NCBI GenBank assembly: GCA_032622095.1 | Contig: CP136068.1 | Location: 164,507,465 to 164,571,464, forward strand | Direction of reading: 5' to 3' | Origin: Siphonodentalium dalli | Lineage: Eukaryota > Mollusca > Scaphopoda > Gadilida > Siphonodentaliidae | Length of the DNA stretch: 64,000 nt | Shown: one piece after another, positions 1-12,063 of the stretch | How the letters are laid out: each line of letters starts with the position of its first letter | Position numbering within the stretch: the first letter of the stretch is position 1 | Notes under the pieces: generated by a model | Databases searched by the model: none | Told to the model about the DNA's origin: nothing | The model's input: only the letters and a program-made list of their open reading frames with translations | Made by a program: the position numbers and the translations under genes

Positions 1-130
1 TGAGCAGACGACACTCTTCTATATGCTTCTATATATGTGTAGGGCTCCCTGCAGGGTAAAGGATGTTTTTTATTTTATGTCCTAAACATTGTAAGAAACA
101 TTTATTTAAAAAAAATGATAAAAAATTGTT

Positions 131-206
131 AGGCCAATGCATTCTCTTATATATGCGAGGCGACATATGGTCGACTCGCATATATAAGAGAATGCATTGG
201 CACAGG
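131..206. repeat. Palindromic hairpin fragment of a TTAA-type MITE
   Basis: A near-perfect palindrome runs from CCAATGCATTCTCTTA through a GTCGAC-like centre back to its complement. The same core recurs near 496-562, 53355-53421, 53504-53570 and 61493-61561. In the complete elements at 53206 and 61337 it sits inside the MITE. No terminal repeat flanks this copy, so it is read as a broken fragment. Confidence 0.7.
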
Positions 207-363
207 GTAAAAAAATCCCGACTGGATTTGATATGGCGGGTCACGTATATCTATTACAGCTATAAATGCCATTTTCCAGACCTGATATGATAATAGTTAG
301 CTATATAAGGTTTCGTACCAAAGTACAAAAAGTCAACAAAAAAGACGTTATCACCCTGTCATC

Positions 364-611
364 TTAACCCTTTCATGGCGGGAGCTGCGCTGGTGCAGCA
401 TTGGAAATCACGCGCCAGTGCACAGGAATCAATAGGAACCCTCGCATATATAAGAGAATGCACTGGCTTACAAGGTCAAGGTAAATTGTGTTAGGCCATG
501 TATTCTCTTATATATTCTAGGCGCCATATGGGACACTCGCATATATAAGAGAATGCATTGGCACAGGGTTTTTCGCAAAATTTCAGGAAGCTCCAGCCAT
601 GAAAGGGTTAA
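364..611. mobile_element. Non-autonomous TTAA-target MITE (piggyBac-like termini)
   Basis: The element starts TTAACCCTTTCATGGC and ends with the complement of that sequence. The inverted ends match at 22 of 23 positions. The outer TTAA on both sides fits a TTAA target duplication, as in piggyBac-type transposons. Its interior holds the same palindromic hairpin seen in the MITEs at 53206 and 61337, but its TIR differs after CCCTTT. No coding capacity is visible. The TTAA insertion class is well supported; the piggyBac label is inference. Confidence 0.75.
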
Positions 612-1118
612 GCTCCAAGAAAATGGCGTTTATTGGCGATGTTATCTCCATCGTAAATACAGTTAATCTTGCCGATATTGTCAATGAATATAATTATGTG
701 TTACGGGTTCTTCCCAACACAAGAGTTATGGATATTTCAAGTGAAGGCTACACAAATTATTACATGATGACAACACTAATATTCGATACAATAATAATCC
801 TAGATCAGGTACCATGTCTGATTTGTGAACGCACCTATATCGACGGGTCAAACAAATCCTTTTTTCCATATTCTGGTTCCGGGGTCACCGAACAATCCTT
901 ATAAATATCCCATATTTTCGTATGTAGTAAATGTATAGGTCAAAATGACCAATCTCCTCTGAAGACGGAGTTTAGAAAGATATCGTTATCCAGACATGTT
1001 TATAGTGGTAAACAAGAACATCCATAGAGCCTGGATTATTTTTGTCGCTAATTCTGATTGTTTAGCTGCGTTATTGAGTACCCGTAGCTATGCTGGTACT
1101 TCTGCTCGTTGACGTAAT
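612..1118. other. Non-coding spacer
   Basis: A 101-codon frame at 599-904 begins inside the MITE terminus and shows no recognisable domain, so it is not called. Nothing else is visible before the satellite block. Confidence 0.5.
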
Positions 1119-3112
1119 GCTGAATTGGTCACTGTCGCATGGTTTCGAGCAAAAAGACACCCAGGATCTATAAAACGTGCAAAAATACATCCAGGGTGTC
1201 CCAAATGTTCGAAAAGACACACAGGATATCAAAGTCTCACAAAAAATACGGAAATTTAGATTAGTCAGTCGTCTGCTATTTATTAATACGGAACTGCGAT
1301 GCAAGTCAGACTCAAAGCGGACGGAATACATATGCCCATTTAAATTCCGTTGATATTTCACTCCGTATTTTTGCACGTTTTAGAGATCCTGGGTGTCTTT
1401 TTGCTCGAAACCATGCGACAGTGACCAATTCATCCTTACGTCTTTTTGCACGTTTGGGAGATCATGGGTGTCTTTTTGCACGTTTGGGACATCCTGTGTG
1501 TCTTTTTGCTCGTTTGAGAGAATGCTATGTATCTGTTTGCACGTTTGAGATATCCTGGGTGTCTTTTTGCTCGTTTGAGAGATGCTATGTATCTGTTTGC
1601 ACGTTTGAGATATCCTGGGTGTCTTTTTGCACGTTTGGGACATCATGTGCGTCTTATTGCACGTCTGAGAGATCCTGTGCGTCTCTTTACACGTTTGGGA
1701 GATCATGGGTGTCTTTTTGCACGTTTGGGACACCCTGGGCGTCTTTTTACACGTTTGGGAGATCCTGGGCATCTTTTCCCACGTTTGGGACAGGATGCCC
1801 CAAACGTGCAAAAATACATCCAGGGTGTCCCAAACGTGCAAAAAAGACGCACAGGATCTCTCAAACGTGCACAAAGACGCACATGATGTCCCAAACGTGC
1901 AAAAAGACGCGCAGGATGTCCCAAACGTGTAAAGAGACGCACAGGATCTCTCAAACGTGCAAAAAGACGCACAGGATGTCCCAAACGTGCAAAAATACAC
2001 CCAGGATATCTCAAACGTGCAAACAGATACATAGCATCTCTCAAACGAGCAAAAAGACACCCAGGATCTCTCAAACGTGCAAAACTACATCCAAGGTGTC
2101 CCAAACGTGCAAAAAAGACGCACAGGATGTCCTAAACGTGCAAAAAAAGACACGCAGGATGTCCCAAACGTGCAAAAAAGACACATAGGATGTCCCAAAC
2201 GTGCATAAATACATCCAGGGTGTCTGTGTGTATTTTTGCACGTTTGGGACATCTGGATGTATCTTTGCACGTTTGAGATACCATGGTTGTCTTTTTGCAC
2301 GTTTGAGAGATCCTGGGTGTCTTTTTGCACGTTTGGGACATTCTGTGTGTCTTTTTTGCACGTTTGGGACATCCTGGGAGTCTTTTTGCTCGTTGGAGAG
2401 ATCCTGGGAGTCTTTTTGCTCGTTTGAGAGATTCTATGTATCTTTTTGCACGTTTGAGAGATCCTGGGTGCCTTTTTGCACGTTTGGGACATCCTGTGCG
2501 TCTTTTTACACGTTTGGGAGATCCTTAGCGTCTGTTTGCACGTTTGGGACATCCTGTACGTCTTTTTGTATGTTTTGGAGTTCATGTGCATCCTTTTACA
2601 CGTTTGGGACATCCTGTGCGTCTTTTTGCACGTTTGGGAGATCCTGTGCGTCTTTTTGCACGTTTGAGAGAACCTGGGTGTCTTTTTACACGTTAGGGAC
2701 ACCCTGTGTGTCTTTTTGGCAAGTTTGTGACACCCTGAATGTATCTTTGCACGTTTGAGAGATCCTGGGTGTCTGTTTGCACGTTTGGTACATCCTGTGT
2801 GTCTTTTTTTGCACATTTGGGACACCCTGGATGTATTTTTGCACGTTGGAGAGATCCTTTGTGTCTTTTTGCACGTGTGCGACATCCTATGCGTCGTTTT
2901 GCACGTTTGAGAGATCTTGGGCGTATTTTTGCACGTTTGAGAGATCCTGGGTGTCTTTTTTGCACGTTTGGGACATCCTATGCGTCTTTTTGCACGTTTT
3001 AGAGATCCTGGTGTCTTTTTGCACATTTGGGACTTCCTGTGTGTCTTTTTGCACGTTTGAGAGATCCTGGCTGTCTTTTTGCTCGAAACCATGCGACAGT
3101 GACCAATTCAGC
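1119..3112. repeat. 30-bp satellite in alternating inverted blocks, bounded by inverted termini
   Basis: The unit is about 30 bp, roughly TTTTTGCACGTTTGGGAGAT plus CCTGTGCGTC. It reads forward at about 1431-1790, reverse at 1797-2222 and forward again at 2226-3090. The block opens with GCTGAATTGGTCACTGTCGC and closes with its complement. These outer inverted arms continue for about 50 bp with one mismatch. A third copy of the arm at about 1380-1430 closes a 310-bp palindromic subunit with a unique core (1240-1375). Because 30 is a multiple of 3, several frames on both strands stay open for 100-335 codons. They encode repetitive FARLRDPG-like or SQTCKKT-like strings and are not genes. No target duplication was found. 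Confidence 0.85.
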
Positions 3113-4792
3113 CAAAGTAAGGGGAACAATTGTACTCTTTCTCGGAATTTAGCGACAGTTTACTGGAATGATAACGAATGTCGCTTGACCCCATTTACAT
3201 ATCATTTACATATCATTTACATATCACTGTCGTGTTTTGTCTGTCTCTTGAACAAGTATATGTTCAACTATATAACTATTAGTGTTTCGGTTGGGTTCTT
3301 CATACATTACAAATGATATAAGGTTCACAGATTCACAATTGAACATATTTCAGAAACAATCAAAGCAGTGGCACTTATCAAAATCGATGTGTTTGCTTCT
3401 TTCAACTGTGTTCATATATCTTATGCAGTGTGTACAACAAACAATGCCAATACTCCACTATTATTTTTCACTTCAAGCAACTTTTCTGATGTCGACAATG
3501 TTCATGTCTTGATAGTTTTTAAATGCAAGGTAATGATGAATCCCATGATATTTGTCATCCATAGTGAATTCTCTCTATCGAACTACATGAAAAATTTTGT
3601 TTTTATTTTATAAAACCACAGTTTTTCATATTCGATCATATATCTCAAAATGTGAGGATAAACCTGTGTTGTTATAAGTGTTTGGCGTTTGTTATTGTTT
3701 TTATTTTCTGTTTATGTTCACGAAAATCCAATATGGCTGCCACAGGGCGGTCACTTCAGCAGACTGCTTACTGACAGAAGTCATTACATTACAGTTCAAT
3801 GCCATCCGGAAATACTCCTATCTTCATATATCTTGAACCAATGATCATTTATCTGTCGTGTGGATTCTATAGTTCGAATAATTTAAGAAACCTCAAACTA
3901 ATAATTAAACAAAGATAAGTTTTGACTGACTATATTTGACCAGATTATGTACATTTTATGTGTAACAGAAAACTTTGCGACCAGTATCATGATTTATCAT
4001 GCAGTGTACTTACTTAAGGGCATTCTGATCGACTTATTTGCAACACTATCTTTATAAAAATCATGTAGATAATGAGACGATTATGGATTTGTTAGCTTTC
4101 GCGAGGAAGGTCCGGGATATGTTATGCAAGTCGACTTGCGGTTGTATCACTTATATTGATTTCACCGCACATATCAGATGTTTAAAGTGTTTATATTCCT
4201 GTATATACATGTATAAGGTCCCCGTCTACCGCACGTGAAATCATCACCCGAACGGAAACTGATAAAACATCACATACTCTTGTATTTCTCATGAGATATA
4301 TATTGTTATATGTGCTACATGTACTTGAATACGCTGATGCCCTACACCTTTCATTCAATCGTATCTACTATACCGATTAACTTAAATAAATTGAATTGAA
4401 TTTGTGAATGGAGCAAAAGCATGGCATCCAAGGATTTACATACATTGTTGTTGTTTTTTTTGCATTTTAATTATAAAGCCACGTTAATTGTAATTAGGAT
4501 AGCACGTACATGTATTTGATGTTATTTCGTGATCGAATAACGAATATTGTAGTTGGAGTTGAATGTCAAATCGTGCTGCTCCTCCAACTACAATGTTGAC
4601 TTTGAGTAATTTATTTTGTTAATGGCGTGAAATTTTTGAATGTGGTCTATACATTTTGTTCTTATCTGAATTGATTATGATGTTATGACTATTTCAACTA
4701 CTTGCCACTCGCAATAAGGTGATATGTCTCTGTTTTTCGTGATTATGTTATATTTAACGAAATCTAAGTAACATGTTATCACCCCTGGTCAA
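3113..4792. other. Non-coding AT-rich spacer
   Basis: No gene, RNA or clear repeat is visible. Short open frames near 3282-3613 and 4038-4238 lack recognisable features. Confidence 0.5.
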
Positions 4793-4854
4793 GTGGTCAT
4801 GTTAATATGCTATGATGCTGGTGGTCATGTTAATATGCTATGATGCTGGTGGTC
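4793..4854. repeat. 28-bp direct repeat, two copies
   Basis: The unit beginning GTGGTCATGTTAATATGCTA repeats exactly at 28-bp spacing, with the start of a third copy. Confidence 0.8.
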
Positions 4855-4901
4855 CTGCCCGAATTGCCATGACGCGGGTAGGGCACACTGGTGCCGTTAT
4901 G

Positions 4902-5176
4902 AAAAAGTACCGTTATTTTTTCTAAAGTTGTCATTTTCGCGGTGTTTGGCTAATCCGAGCGATTTGAGAAAAATCCAGTGTGTGTATGAAACATTCAAGA
5001 AAATATTTATTTTTGAAAAATATAATAATGCCTGTGCTGGTGTTTCTATTAAAATATTTTGTAATAAATTTATTTTTGAATGTTTGATATATACGCATAA
5101 TAGCATTTCCTGTATATGTTCAGATTATCGGAACACCGCGAAAAATACAAATTAAAAAAATATAACGGTACTTTTT
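4902..5176. mobile_element. Short TIR element (MITE)
   Basis: The left end AAAAAGTACCGTTAT is mirrored at the right end. Similarity continues inward through a second block containing TTTTCGCGGTGTT on the left and AACACCGCGAAAA on the right. This gives imperfect arms of roughly 45 bp around a non-coding core. No convincing target duplication was seen, so the superfamily is unknown. Confidence 0.65.
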
Positions 5177-5333
5177 GTTAACAGCATCAGTTTGCCCTAA
5201 CAGCATCATAGCAATTCAGCAGGACACAACTGCATCATATATAGCACATTATCAGGACCAGTTGGTCGGGGTTGGTTATGATAATGGCAACGGTGATATC
5301 GAAGTGAACGAAGTACGGGTATATTCACAACGC

Positions 5334-6395
5334 AAACACACGTATATCTCGCGATTAGATGGCACAGCCGTATACACATGTATATCTCGCGATCAGATGG
5401 CACACACGTATACACATGTATATCTCGCGATAAGATGGTACACACGTATACCCATGTATATCTCGCGATCAGATGGTACACACTATTCACATGTATATCT
5501 TGCGATTAGATGGCACACCCGTATACCCATGTATAGCTCGCGATCAGATGGCACACACGTATACACATGTATATCTCGCGATTAGATGGTACACACAAGT
5601 ACACATGTATATCTCGCGATCAGATGGCACACACGTATATACGTGCACATGAATAACTCGCGATCTGATGGCACACACGTATACACATGTATATCTCGCG
5701 ATTAGATGGCACACACATGTACACATGTATATCTCGAGATCAGATGACACACACGTATACACATGTATATCTCGCGATCAGATGGCACACACGTATACAC
5801 ATGTATATATCACGATCATATGGCACACACGTATATACATGTATATATCGCGATCAGATGACACACACGTTTACACATGTATATATCACGATCAGATGGC
5901 ACACACACGTATGCATGTATATCTCGCGATCAGATGGCACACACGTATACACATGTATATATCACGATCATATGGCACACACGTATACACATGTATATAT
6001 CACGATCAGATGGCACATACGTATACACATGTATATCTCGCGACCAGATGGTACACACGTATACCCGATCAGATGGCACACACGTGTACATATGTATATC
6101 TCGCGATCAGATGGCACACACATGTACGCATGTATATCTCGCGATCAGATGACACACACGTATACACACATATCTCGCGATCAGATGGCACACACGAATA
6201 CACATGTATATCTCGCGATCAGATGGCACACACGTATACGCATGTATATCTCGCGATTAGATGGCACACACGTATACACATGTATATATCGCGACCAGAG
6301 GGCACACACGTATACACATGTATATCTCGCGATCAGATGGCACACACATATACACATGTATATCTCGCGATCAGATGAAACACACGTATACACAA
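5334..6395. repeat. 38-bp tandem repeat array, about 28 copies
   Basis: The unit combines ACACACGTATACACATGTAT with ATCTCGCGATCAGATGGC at a 38-bp period, with point changes and small indels between copies. Because 38 is not divisible by 3, an open frame cycles through all three phases every 114 bp. This yields spurious frames of up to 253 codons (TCISRDQMAHTYTHVY-like strings). Each unit carries the near-palindromes GTATAC and TCGCGA. It is interpreted as a minisatellite. Confidence 0.9.
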
Positions 6396-6522
6396 TCATT
6401 TTCCTCCACACAGTTACTGACAACGTCGCCGTGTGGTCCGGCAGCTGAAACAACGGTATACCTCAATCGGGAAAAAAACAAACGACGGCAGTTATTATTG
6501 GTCCGATAACTGTCATATTCGT

Positions 6523-7028
6523 CGCATCGGTGCTAAAGTGTTCTATATCCATTTTGGCGGGAAAATGAGTTATGGGTACCATTGCGCTCAGCGTGGGATT
6601 CTGCATCAGAAAACACGTAGTTATCATGCAAGCTATGCCCTATTTCCCTACAAAACGCTGTGCAAAACTGTTCCAAGATGAGATTGATCATTTTTACCAG
6701 TGCTAGATTGTTCTAACTCCAGAGCCAATGAAACACACGCGATTGAGCACGTGACGTAAGTTTGGCGAATGGCGTGTTCGATACTGTCAACAAATTTCGC
6801 TGGATGTTCCAGGTGAGTTTTCTCAATTATCTTGTGTTCTATTCACCCAATACGCGAGCTAAACTGAAAATAAAATATTCCTCTTCAATCGGTTAGCATT
6901 GTGTTTACTATAATTCGTACATAAAGCGAGTTTTAGCATGAATTGGAGATAGAACAGTTAAGCACGGAAGAAATTAATGTTACAAAGGGTGCATGTAGTT
7001 GATTTTTGGAGATAGAACAGTATAGCAC
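6523..7028. promoter_or_regulatory. Left transposon end: TIR plus subterminal 21-bp motifs
   Basis: The motif GTGCTWWAVTGTTCTATMTC (plus a final C) occurs at 6530-6550 in plus orientation and at 6945-6965 and 7008-7028 in minus orientation. The outer copy is part of the TIR. By analogy with other DNA transposons these are candidate transposase-binding sites; that role is inference. Confidence 0.6.
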
Positions 7029-8675
7029 TGAATCTATACTACAATGAAATGAGTACCCTACAGCATTGTCCATTAATTATTTAAAACTATTTGTATTAAA
7101 CACAATGATTGCAGCTAATATGTGTATACATCGTGGCCAGATGCGCGCACCGTGTATATATATCCGTATGTGTGTCCGGATTGGGGATGAAAAAAGCCAG
7201 AGTCAAGTTATTGCCATGTCACGAGTTAATGCCATGTTCAGCGTACGTCCTGCGTACGTCCGTTTGTATATTAATATATTATACATTGGTTTGTGATTGG
7301 GTACTATGGCAAGCCAAACTAAAATAATTGGACTTAAGTCTAATTGTTTTCGACATAATGGCAATTGTTCTGACTATCAATTTGGCGAGCAGGTGCACTT
7401 AAGTCAAATTAACCTAATTGGACTTAAGTCCAATTAATTGCCACAATGTACAAGTTATAATGTACTCGATCACGACTCGTTTAATAGGCACAATGGGCCA
7501 TACAATGGACCATACCATTAATGTGTGACGGGTGTACGGCGACACTCCAGTTATTAAGAGAAATACACATAATGTCAATCAATTGGAATTAAGTCAATTA
7601 TTTGAAATTATGTGCAGCATTCCATTGTCTATAGCTATATGTTCAATTTATGATAGCATGATTTTGACAAGTCGGCAATACATGACCGGATAGAAGCATG
7701 CATTTATTTTTAATTGTTCCAATAAAGCTTTGCAAACTGAAAAAAATGAGTATGTGTTTCGAAATAGTTTGGAGGTCAGTTTGTCGAATTTCTTGATTGT
7801 ATTAATGTATTAATTGTATTAATTGTGTTATACACTATTTTCTAGATAGTCCTGTAGCCTGCCTGTAAATCCATGTCAGTTTGAGCTCAAGAAATCTTAG
7901 TATGTGGTGTATTATACAACTTAATTTTTCTTGTATTTTCAGATCTGTCTCGGAACCTCTCTCGCTTGATGACTTCCCGGAGTGCCTTGTGGTAAAGATA
8001 TTCGCATTCCTACCTCTCGTCGAACTCATACAACGAGTGTCTAGGTGTTGTAAGCGTTTTGGAGAGATAATTAAATATAACGGACAGTTATGGAGACACT
8101 TCGAGTTCCACGATGGGATTTCGTTAACCAATCTGGATCTGAACTATATAATGTTACATTCCAACTTCTTCATTCACTTTGAGATCGCAAACGCCTACAT
8201 TAATTGCGAGAGGTGGAACATTGACTTTCAGATTACACGTGGTCTGCTTCGAGCTAAACGACTCATATCTCTTAACCTATCTGCATGCGAGCTGTCAACG
8301 TTATGTTTCCTGCCCTTGCTTACGAGATTAGAATTTCTTGATGTATCGGAATGCACCAACATACAAGACGCTGATTTTACGACTATTAAATGTTGTGTAA
8401 ACTTGAAACATTTATATATTTCTTTCACTGGTATTCGCTCTGGAACTGTCTTCTTGATCACACAACACCTGACAAGTTTGCAAACACTAGACATATCAGG
8501 AATCCCGTTCTCTTTGCTTGATGCTTTCAGTTTACTAAACCTTGTCATTAACAGTTCAATCACCTACCTTCAACTAACACTTGAGAACAAATCGTCGCTT
8601 GAGTCATTTCGCAGAGAAGCTAAGCGGCATACCAACTGTTGTGTTTCTGTTGATTCTATCGACCTGTACAGGTGA
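6769..8675 (+). CDS. F-box/leucine-rich-repeat protein carried by the transposon (two exons)
   Basis: Proposed exons are 6769-6812 and 7943-8675, joined across a GTGAGT donor and a TTTTCAG acceptor. The splice links an ATG in context GCGAATGG to the downstream frame with exact phase, splitting an Arg codon, and predicts 258 aa. Residues about 20-70 form an F-box (LSLDDFPECLVVKIFAFLPL, then a VSRCCKRFGEI helix and a LWRHFEF motif). The remainder shows Cys-type leucine-rich repeats such as LISLNLSACELSTL, LEFLDVSECTNIQDADF, LKHLYISFTGI and LQTLDISGIPF. F-box proteins normally bridge Skp1 and a substrate in SCF ubiquitin ligases, with the LRRs choosing the substrate. The stop lies 8 bases before the ATG of the transposase-like gene. 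The protein could instead start at an ATG at 7881 without splicing, but that frame adds no domain. Domain calls are firm; expression is unknown. Confidence 0.75.
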
Positions 8676-8683
8676 ACACCACC

Positions 8684-10864
8684 ATGGACGTTCAAGAAGC
8701 TTTGGAACTGTTCGACAACATACCTGAAACTGCCTTGGAAGATTCCGATATTGATGACTGCATTGTTAGCGTAGATCCTGTGATCAATTTCAATGACGAG
8801 CAAGCACCGTCTGATAGTGACTGCATGCTTAATGCTGGGTCTAGTGAAACTCTATTAGACAAGTTTTCTCACGTGCAAACAATCGTTGACATTTTTCAAG
8901 ATGTCATAGTTCCAGAGGTGTGCCCTATCAGTAACCTTCGCCCGACTTCAGAGTTATGTATTGATGAGTATCGCGATATCCCGGATCACGAGGAAGATGA
9001 AACTGCAACTGCCGGCACCAGTACACCGGCAGTTGATACATTGCCACACATTAGTGTGACTGATCCAAGTGTTGATCCAGGGGAAACTACAACACGGAGT
9101 GTATCTACAGATACATGTACCGCCCAAAATGATAAGCCTACTAGAAAATCGCGCAAGCGGGTTCGGGACCCGGTAGCATGGACAAGAAATGTGCGCAAAC
9201 GGATGCGGCAGGCTGGCGAAAACTATAATGATTATAAGGGCAGAGGAAAAGAAGCAAAACGCGTGAAGAAAAAAAAAGATTGTAATGGAAAATGTCGGTA
9301 CAAATGTTCAATAATGATTACAGAGGACGAGAGACAATCCGTACATACAAAATTTTGGGAGCTAACTGACACAGAAAAAAATGGATTCTACGCGCGCAAC
9401 ACAGAACGCGTAAACACAGAACGTGCGCGCCCTAGTTCAAAATCTGATGAACACACCCCGAAAAGGAGAAATTTCTCAATTAAATACTATTTCACAGTCA
9501 ATGATTCAAAAATTCGTGTATGTAAGGAGTACTTTCTGACCACCCTGGACATTAGTCAGCGAAGGATCAGCTATTTCCACGAACGGTGCGACGATGGTGG
9601 TTTTGAGGATAGAAGAGGTAGACATATTAAACAAAAAGTACCAGATCATGTTGTTCAGCACGTACGGGACCACATAAATTCCTTTCCAAGAATACCGTCT
9701 CACTACTGTAGGAGTACGACAAAGAGGGAATACCTTGAACCAGGATTATCACTGTCAAAAATGTATCAGATATATACCGAATGGTGCTCACAACACGGCT
9801 TCACTGTGATCAATCAAAATTATTACAGAAATGTTTTCAACTACGAATTTAACCTTGGATTCCATGTTCCCAAAAAGGATTTGTGTGATAAGTGTTCTCT
9901 GTATAATGCCAGTGTGAAAAATTCCGAAAATATTTCCGACAATGTAATGTCGTTATACCTGGCACATATGAATGATAAGGATAATACACGCGCACAGAGA
10001 AAAAGAGATCGTGATGGTGGAGACGTAGTAATATGTTTTGACATGCAAAACGTAATAACATTACCAAAATCGAACGTCTCTAATTTTTTTTACAAAAGGA
10101 AGCTCACTACATTCAACCTAACTGCCAATTGTTCTAAAAATAAAATTAACTACAACGCTATATGGACAGAGAATCAGTCGGGTAGAGACGGCAATTCAAT
10201 CGCAAGCGCATTGATTAAACTTTTGAAACGAATACTAGTGGATTTGCCCGAAACTAAAACAGTCATACTGTGGAGTGATTCTTGTGTTCCACAAAATCGG
10301 AATTCACACATGTCGCTAGCGTTAAAGCATTTTCTTGATACCCACCCAAACATAGACAGGATTGAACAGAAGTTTTCCACTCCAGGTCACTCCTCAGTGC
10401 AGGAGGTGGACAACGCACACTCGCATTTCGAAAAAATGATGTCTGTGTCGGAAATAATGAGCCCAATGGCTTTAATAAGGGTGCTTACACATGTACGTGA
10501 AAATTACACCCGCGTTATACAAATGCAGAATGATGATTTCTTTAATTATCAAAAAGCAGCCTCACACTTTAAGTTTAACCGGGTACCATTCACTCAAGTG
10601 AAACATGTGGTGTATGAAAAACTAAAGCCAAACACGTGTGCATTTAAGTTGGATTTTGCGGCGTTGGATTTCAGTGAGGCGTCTCTAATTCCAGCTAGTC
10701 GCCGACAGAGAACTATCGCTATACCGACACCAGAAATTGTACAAAAGCGACCGAAGCTCTCCAAAGAAAAACTCGCCGATCTCAAGAGTATGCTGAAATA
10801 CATGTCCACGTTCGATAGGGAATATTATGAAGCAGTCTTTTTCAAGAAGAAGAGGAGGGGATAG
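8684..10864 (+). CDS. DDE-type transposase-like protein, 726 aa
   Basis: The start at 8684 is the first ATG of the frame and has a near-ideal context (CACCACCATGG). An acidic N-terminus (1-150) precedes a basic stretch at about 154-176 containing RKSRKRVRDPVAWTRNVRK. A Cys cluster follows (C200, C204, C208), and a CxxC motif lies at C401/C404 in FHVPKKDLCDKCSLYN. The catalytic candidates are D453 in VVICFDMQNV, D532 in VILWSDSCVPQNRN, and an acidic residue in SSVQEVDNAHSHFE (E574, D576 or E583). The C-terminus is Lys/Arg-rich. The fold and order fit an RNase H-like DDE transposase, presumably acting on the flanking 34-bp TIRs. I assign it tentatively to the Sola2-like group. The frame is uninterrupted for 2.2 kb, unlike the decayed LINEs nearby, so the insertion looks recent. 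Transcription may use the acceptor-like CTGTACAG at 8664-8671. Confidence 0.75.
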   Translation: MDVQEALELFDNIPETALEDSDIDDCIVSVDPVINFNDEQAPSDSDCMLNAGSSETLLDKFSHVQTIVDIFQDVIVPEVCPISNLRPTSELCIDEYRDIPDHEEDETATAGTSTPAVDTLPHISVTDPSVDPGETTTRSVSTDTCTAQNDKPTRKSRKRVRDPVAWTRNVRKRMRQAGENYNDYKGRGKEAKRVKKKKDCNGKCRYKCSIMITEDERQSVHTKFWELTDTEKNGFYARNTERVNTERARPSSKSDEHTPKRRNFSIKYYFTVNDSKIRVCKEYFLTTLDISQRRISYFHERCDDGGFEDRRGRHIKQKVPDHVVQHVRDHINSFPRIPSHYCRSTTKREYLEPGLSLSKMYQIYTEWCSQHGFTVINQNYYRNVFNYEFNLGFHVPKKDLCDKCSLYNASVKNSENISDNVMSLYLAHMNDKDNTRAQRKRDRDGGDVVICFDMQNVITLPKSNVSNFFYKRKLTTFNLTANCSKNKINYNAIWTENQSGRDGNSIASALIKLLKRILVDLPETKTVILWSDSCVPQNRNSHMSLALKHFLDTHPNIDRIEQKFSTPGHSSVQEVDNAHSHFEKMMSVSEIMSPMALIRVLTHVRENYTRVIQMQNDDFFNYQKAASHFKFNRVPFTQVKHVVYEKLKPNTCAFKLDFAALDFSEASLIPASRRQRTIAIPTPEIVQKRPKLSKEKLADLKSMLKYMSTFDREYYEAVFFKKKRRG

Positions 10865-12063
10865 TGGTTCATTCACAGACTTCAAGTGTACTTGTATAAT
10901 TATATTGTCCATTGAGTGCAATAATGTACCGACTACATTTATAATATGAATACAGTTGGCACCTTATTGCACTCAAGGGATGATAAACGGTAACGCTTCA
11001 CGCATACATGTACATGTAGCGCTACATAATCTGGTGTTGTTATAAAGAAGTTCATTGTGTTCTGTTGATTTGTTCTGGTGAAAAACGGTTAAACTTGTTG
11101 TTTCCATGAGACCAATATGTACTATGTTTTAGAACCCGTGGATGAGGATCCGGGTTCCAGTTAATTTTGTATAATGACTTCCCCAAGTACCGGGGTATAG
11201 GACATATATTATTGAGTTTCTATTTCTCCATGTGGTTTCGAATTAAAGGTTTTGAGTATTAGCAGCAATTTTTAGATACAAATCTCTCCCCAAAACGGTG
11301 AACCGGAACAAAAGAATTGACCTATCCTGATTTGACATAATGCATGATTAAAGGTCCATTTTTATTCGAATCACCAAATTACAAATAAACATACTCCATA
11401 TTATACCATTGTATAACATATACCATGTATCAGAAGAAGCTCCAACAACGTTGCATTTTTAACTTATCCGGTTGATTAAACTGTGAACATGTCCTTTTGT
11501 CGAGGTACGGTTGTGTGGTCTGTGCTTATTTTTTATCCAGACTGAATAGTCAATAACAATTATTTTGTATAGGCATAATCGGTGACTCGAGCAACAAATG
11601 GACATTTAAATTTAAGATGCAGTTGGTGTCAATCGGGCTTGTTGAACTGCATGCTTGTAATATGGTCGGGTATACCACAACTTAATGACATAATCCCAAC
11701 GTGCATTGGTAAAGTCAGAAAACACCGGTTAAGAGGTCAGAAGTCAATGTGGAACATTTCTAAACACTTTCTGTTGTCGCATTATTCTGGAACTTGTCAG
11801 CTTTTTTTTGCTGTTTCCGTGACATAAAGCAGCGATTCTTCACGAAACTAACAATATTAAGATGCATTAGCTGGTTTTTAATCGCATTATAGAAATGTCC
11901 CAATTAATGTGACCTCTGACCTCTAAACTGGTGTTGATATTGACTTTACGAATGGGCTTGATGAATGATTAATTGCGTTGGATTTATTTGTAATATTGAA
12001 TGAAATGGCAGCGTATCGACGATGTTCCCATTTTAGTATGTATTATTAACTGGGCTGATACAC
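10865..12063. other. Non-coding 3' part of the transposon
   Basis: No gene is visible downstream of the transposase stop. An AATAAA lies near 11390 (ACAAATAAACAT) and could be the polyadenylation signal. The frame at 11582-11827 shows no domain. Confidence 0.5.

Noticed and set aside
599-904. 101-codon plus-strand frame
   Set aside because: Its start lies in a MITE terminus and the protein has no recognisable feature.
1380-3316. Long open frames (up to 335 codons) on both strands
   Set aside because: They follow the 30-bp satellite period, exist in several overlapping frames on both strands and encode only simple repeats.
5334-6395. CRISPR-like array
   Set aside because: Units are contiguous without unique spacers and the DNA is eukaryotic.
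5668-6448. 236- and 253-codon frames of THVYLAIR-like repeats
   Set aside because: Products of the 38-bp array; two overlapping phases are equally open and no start or domain is supported.
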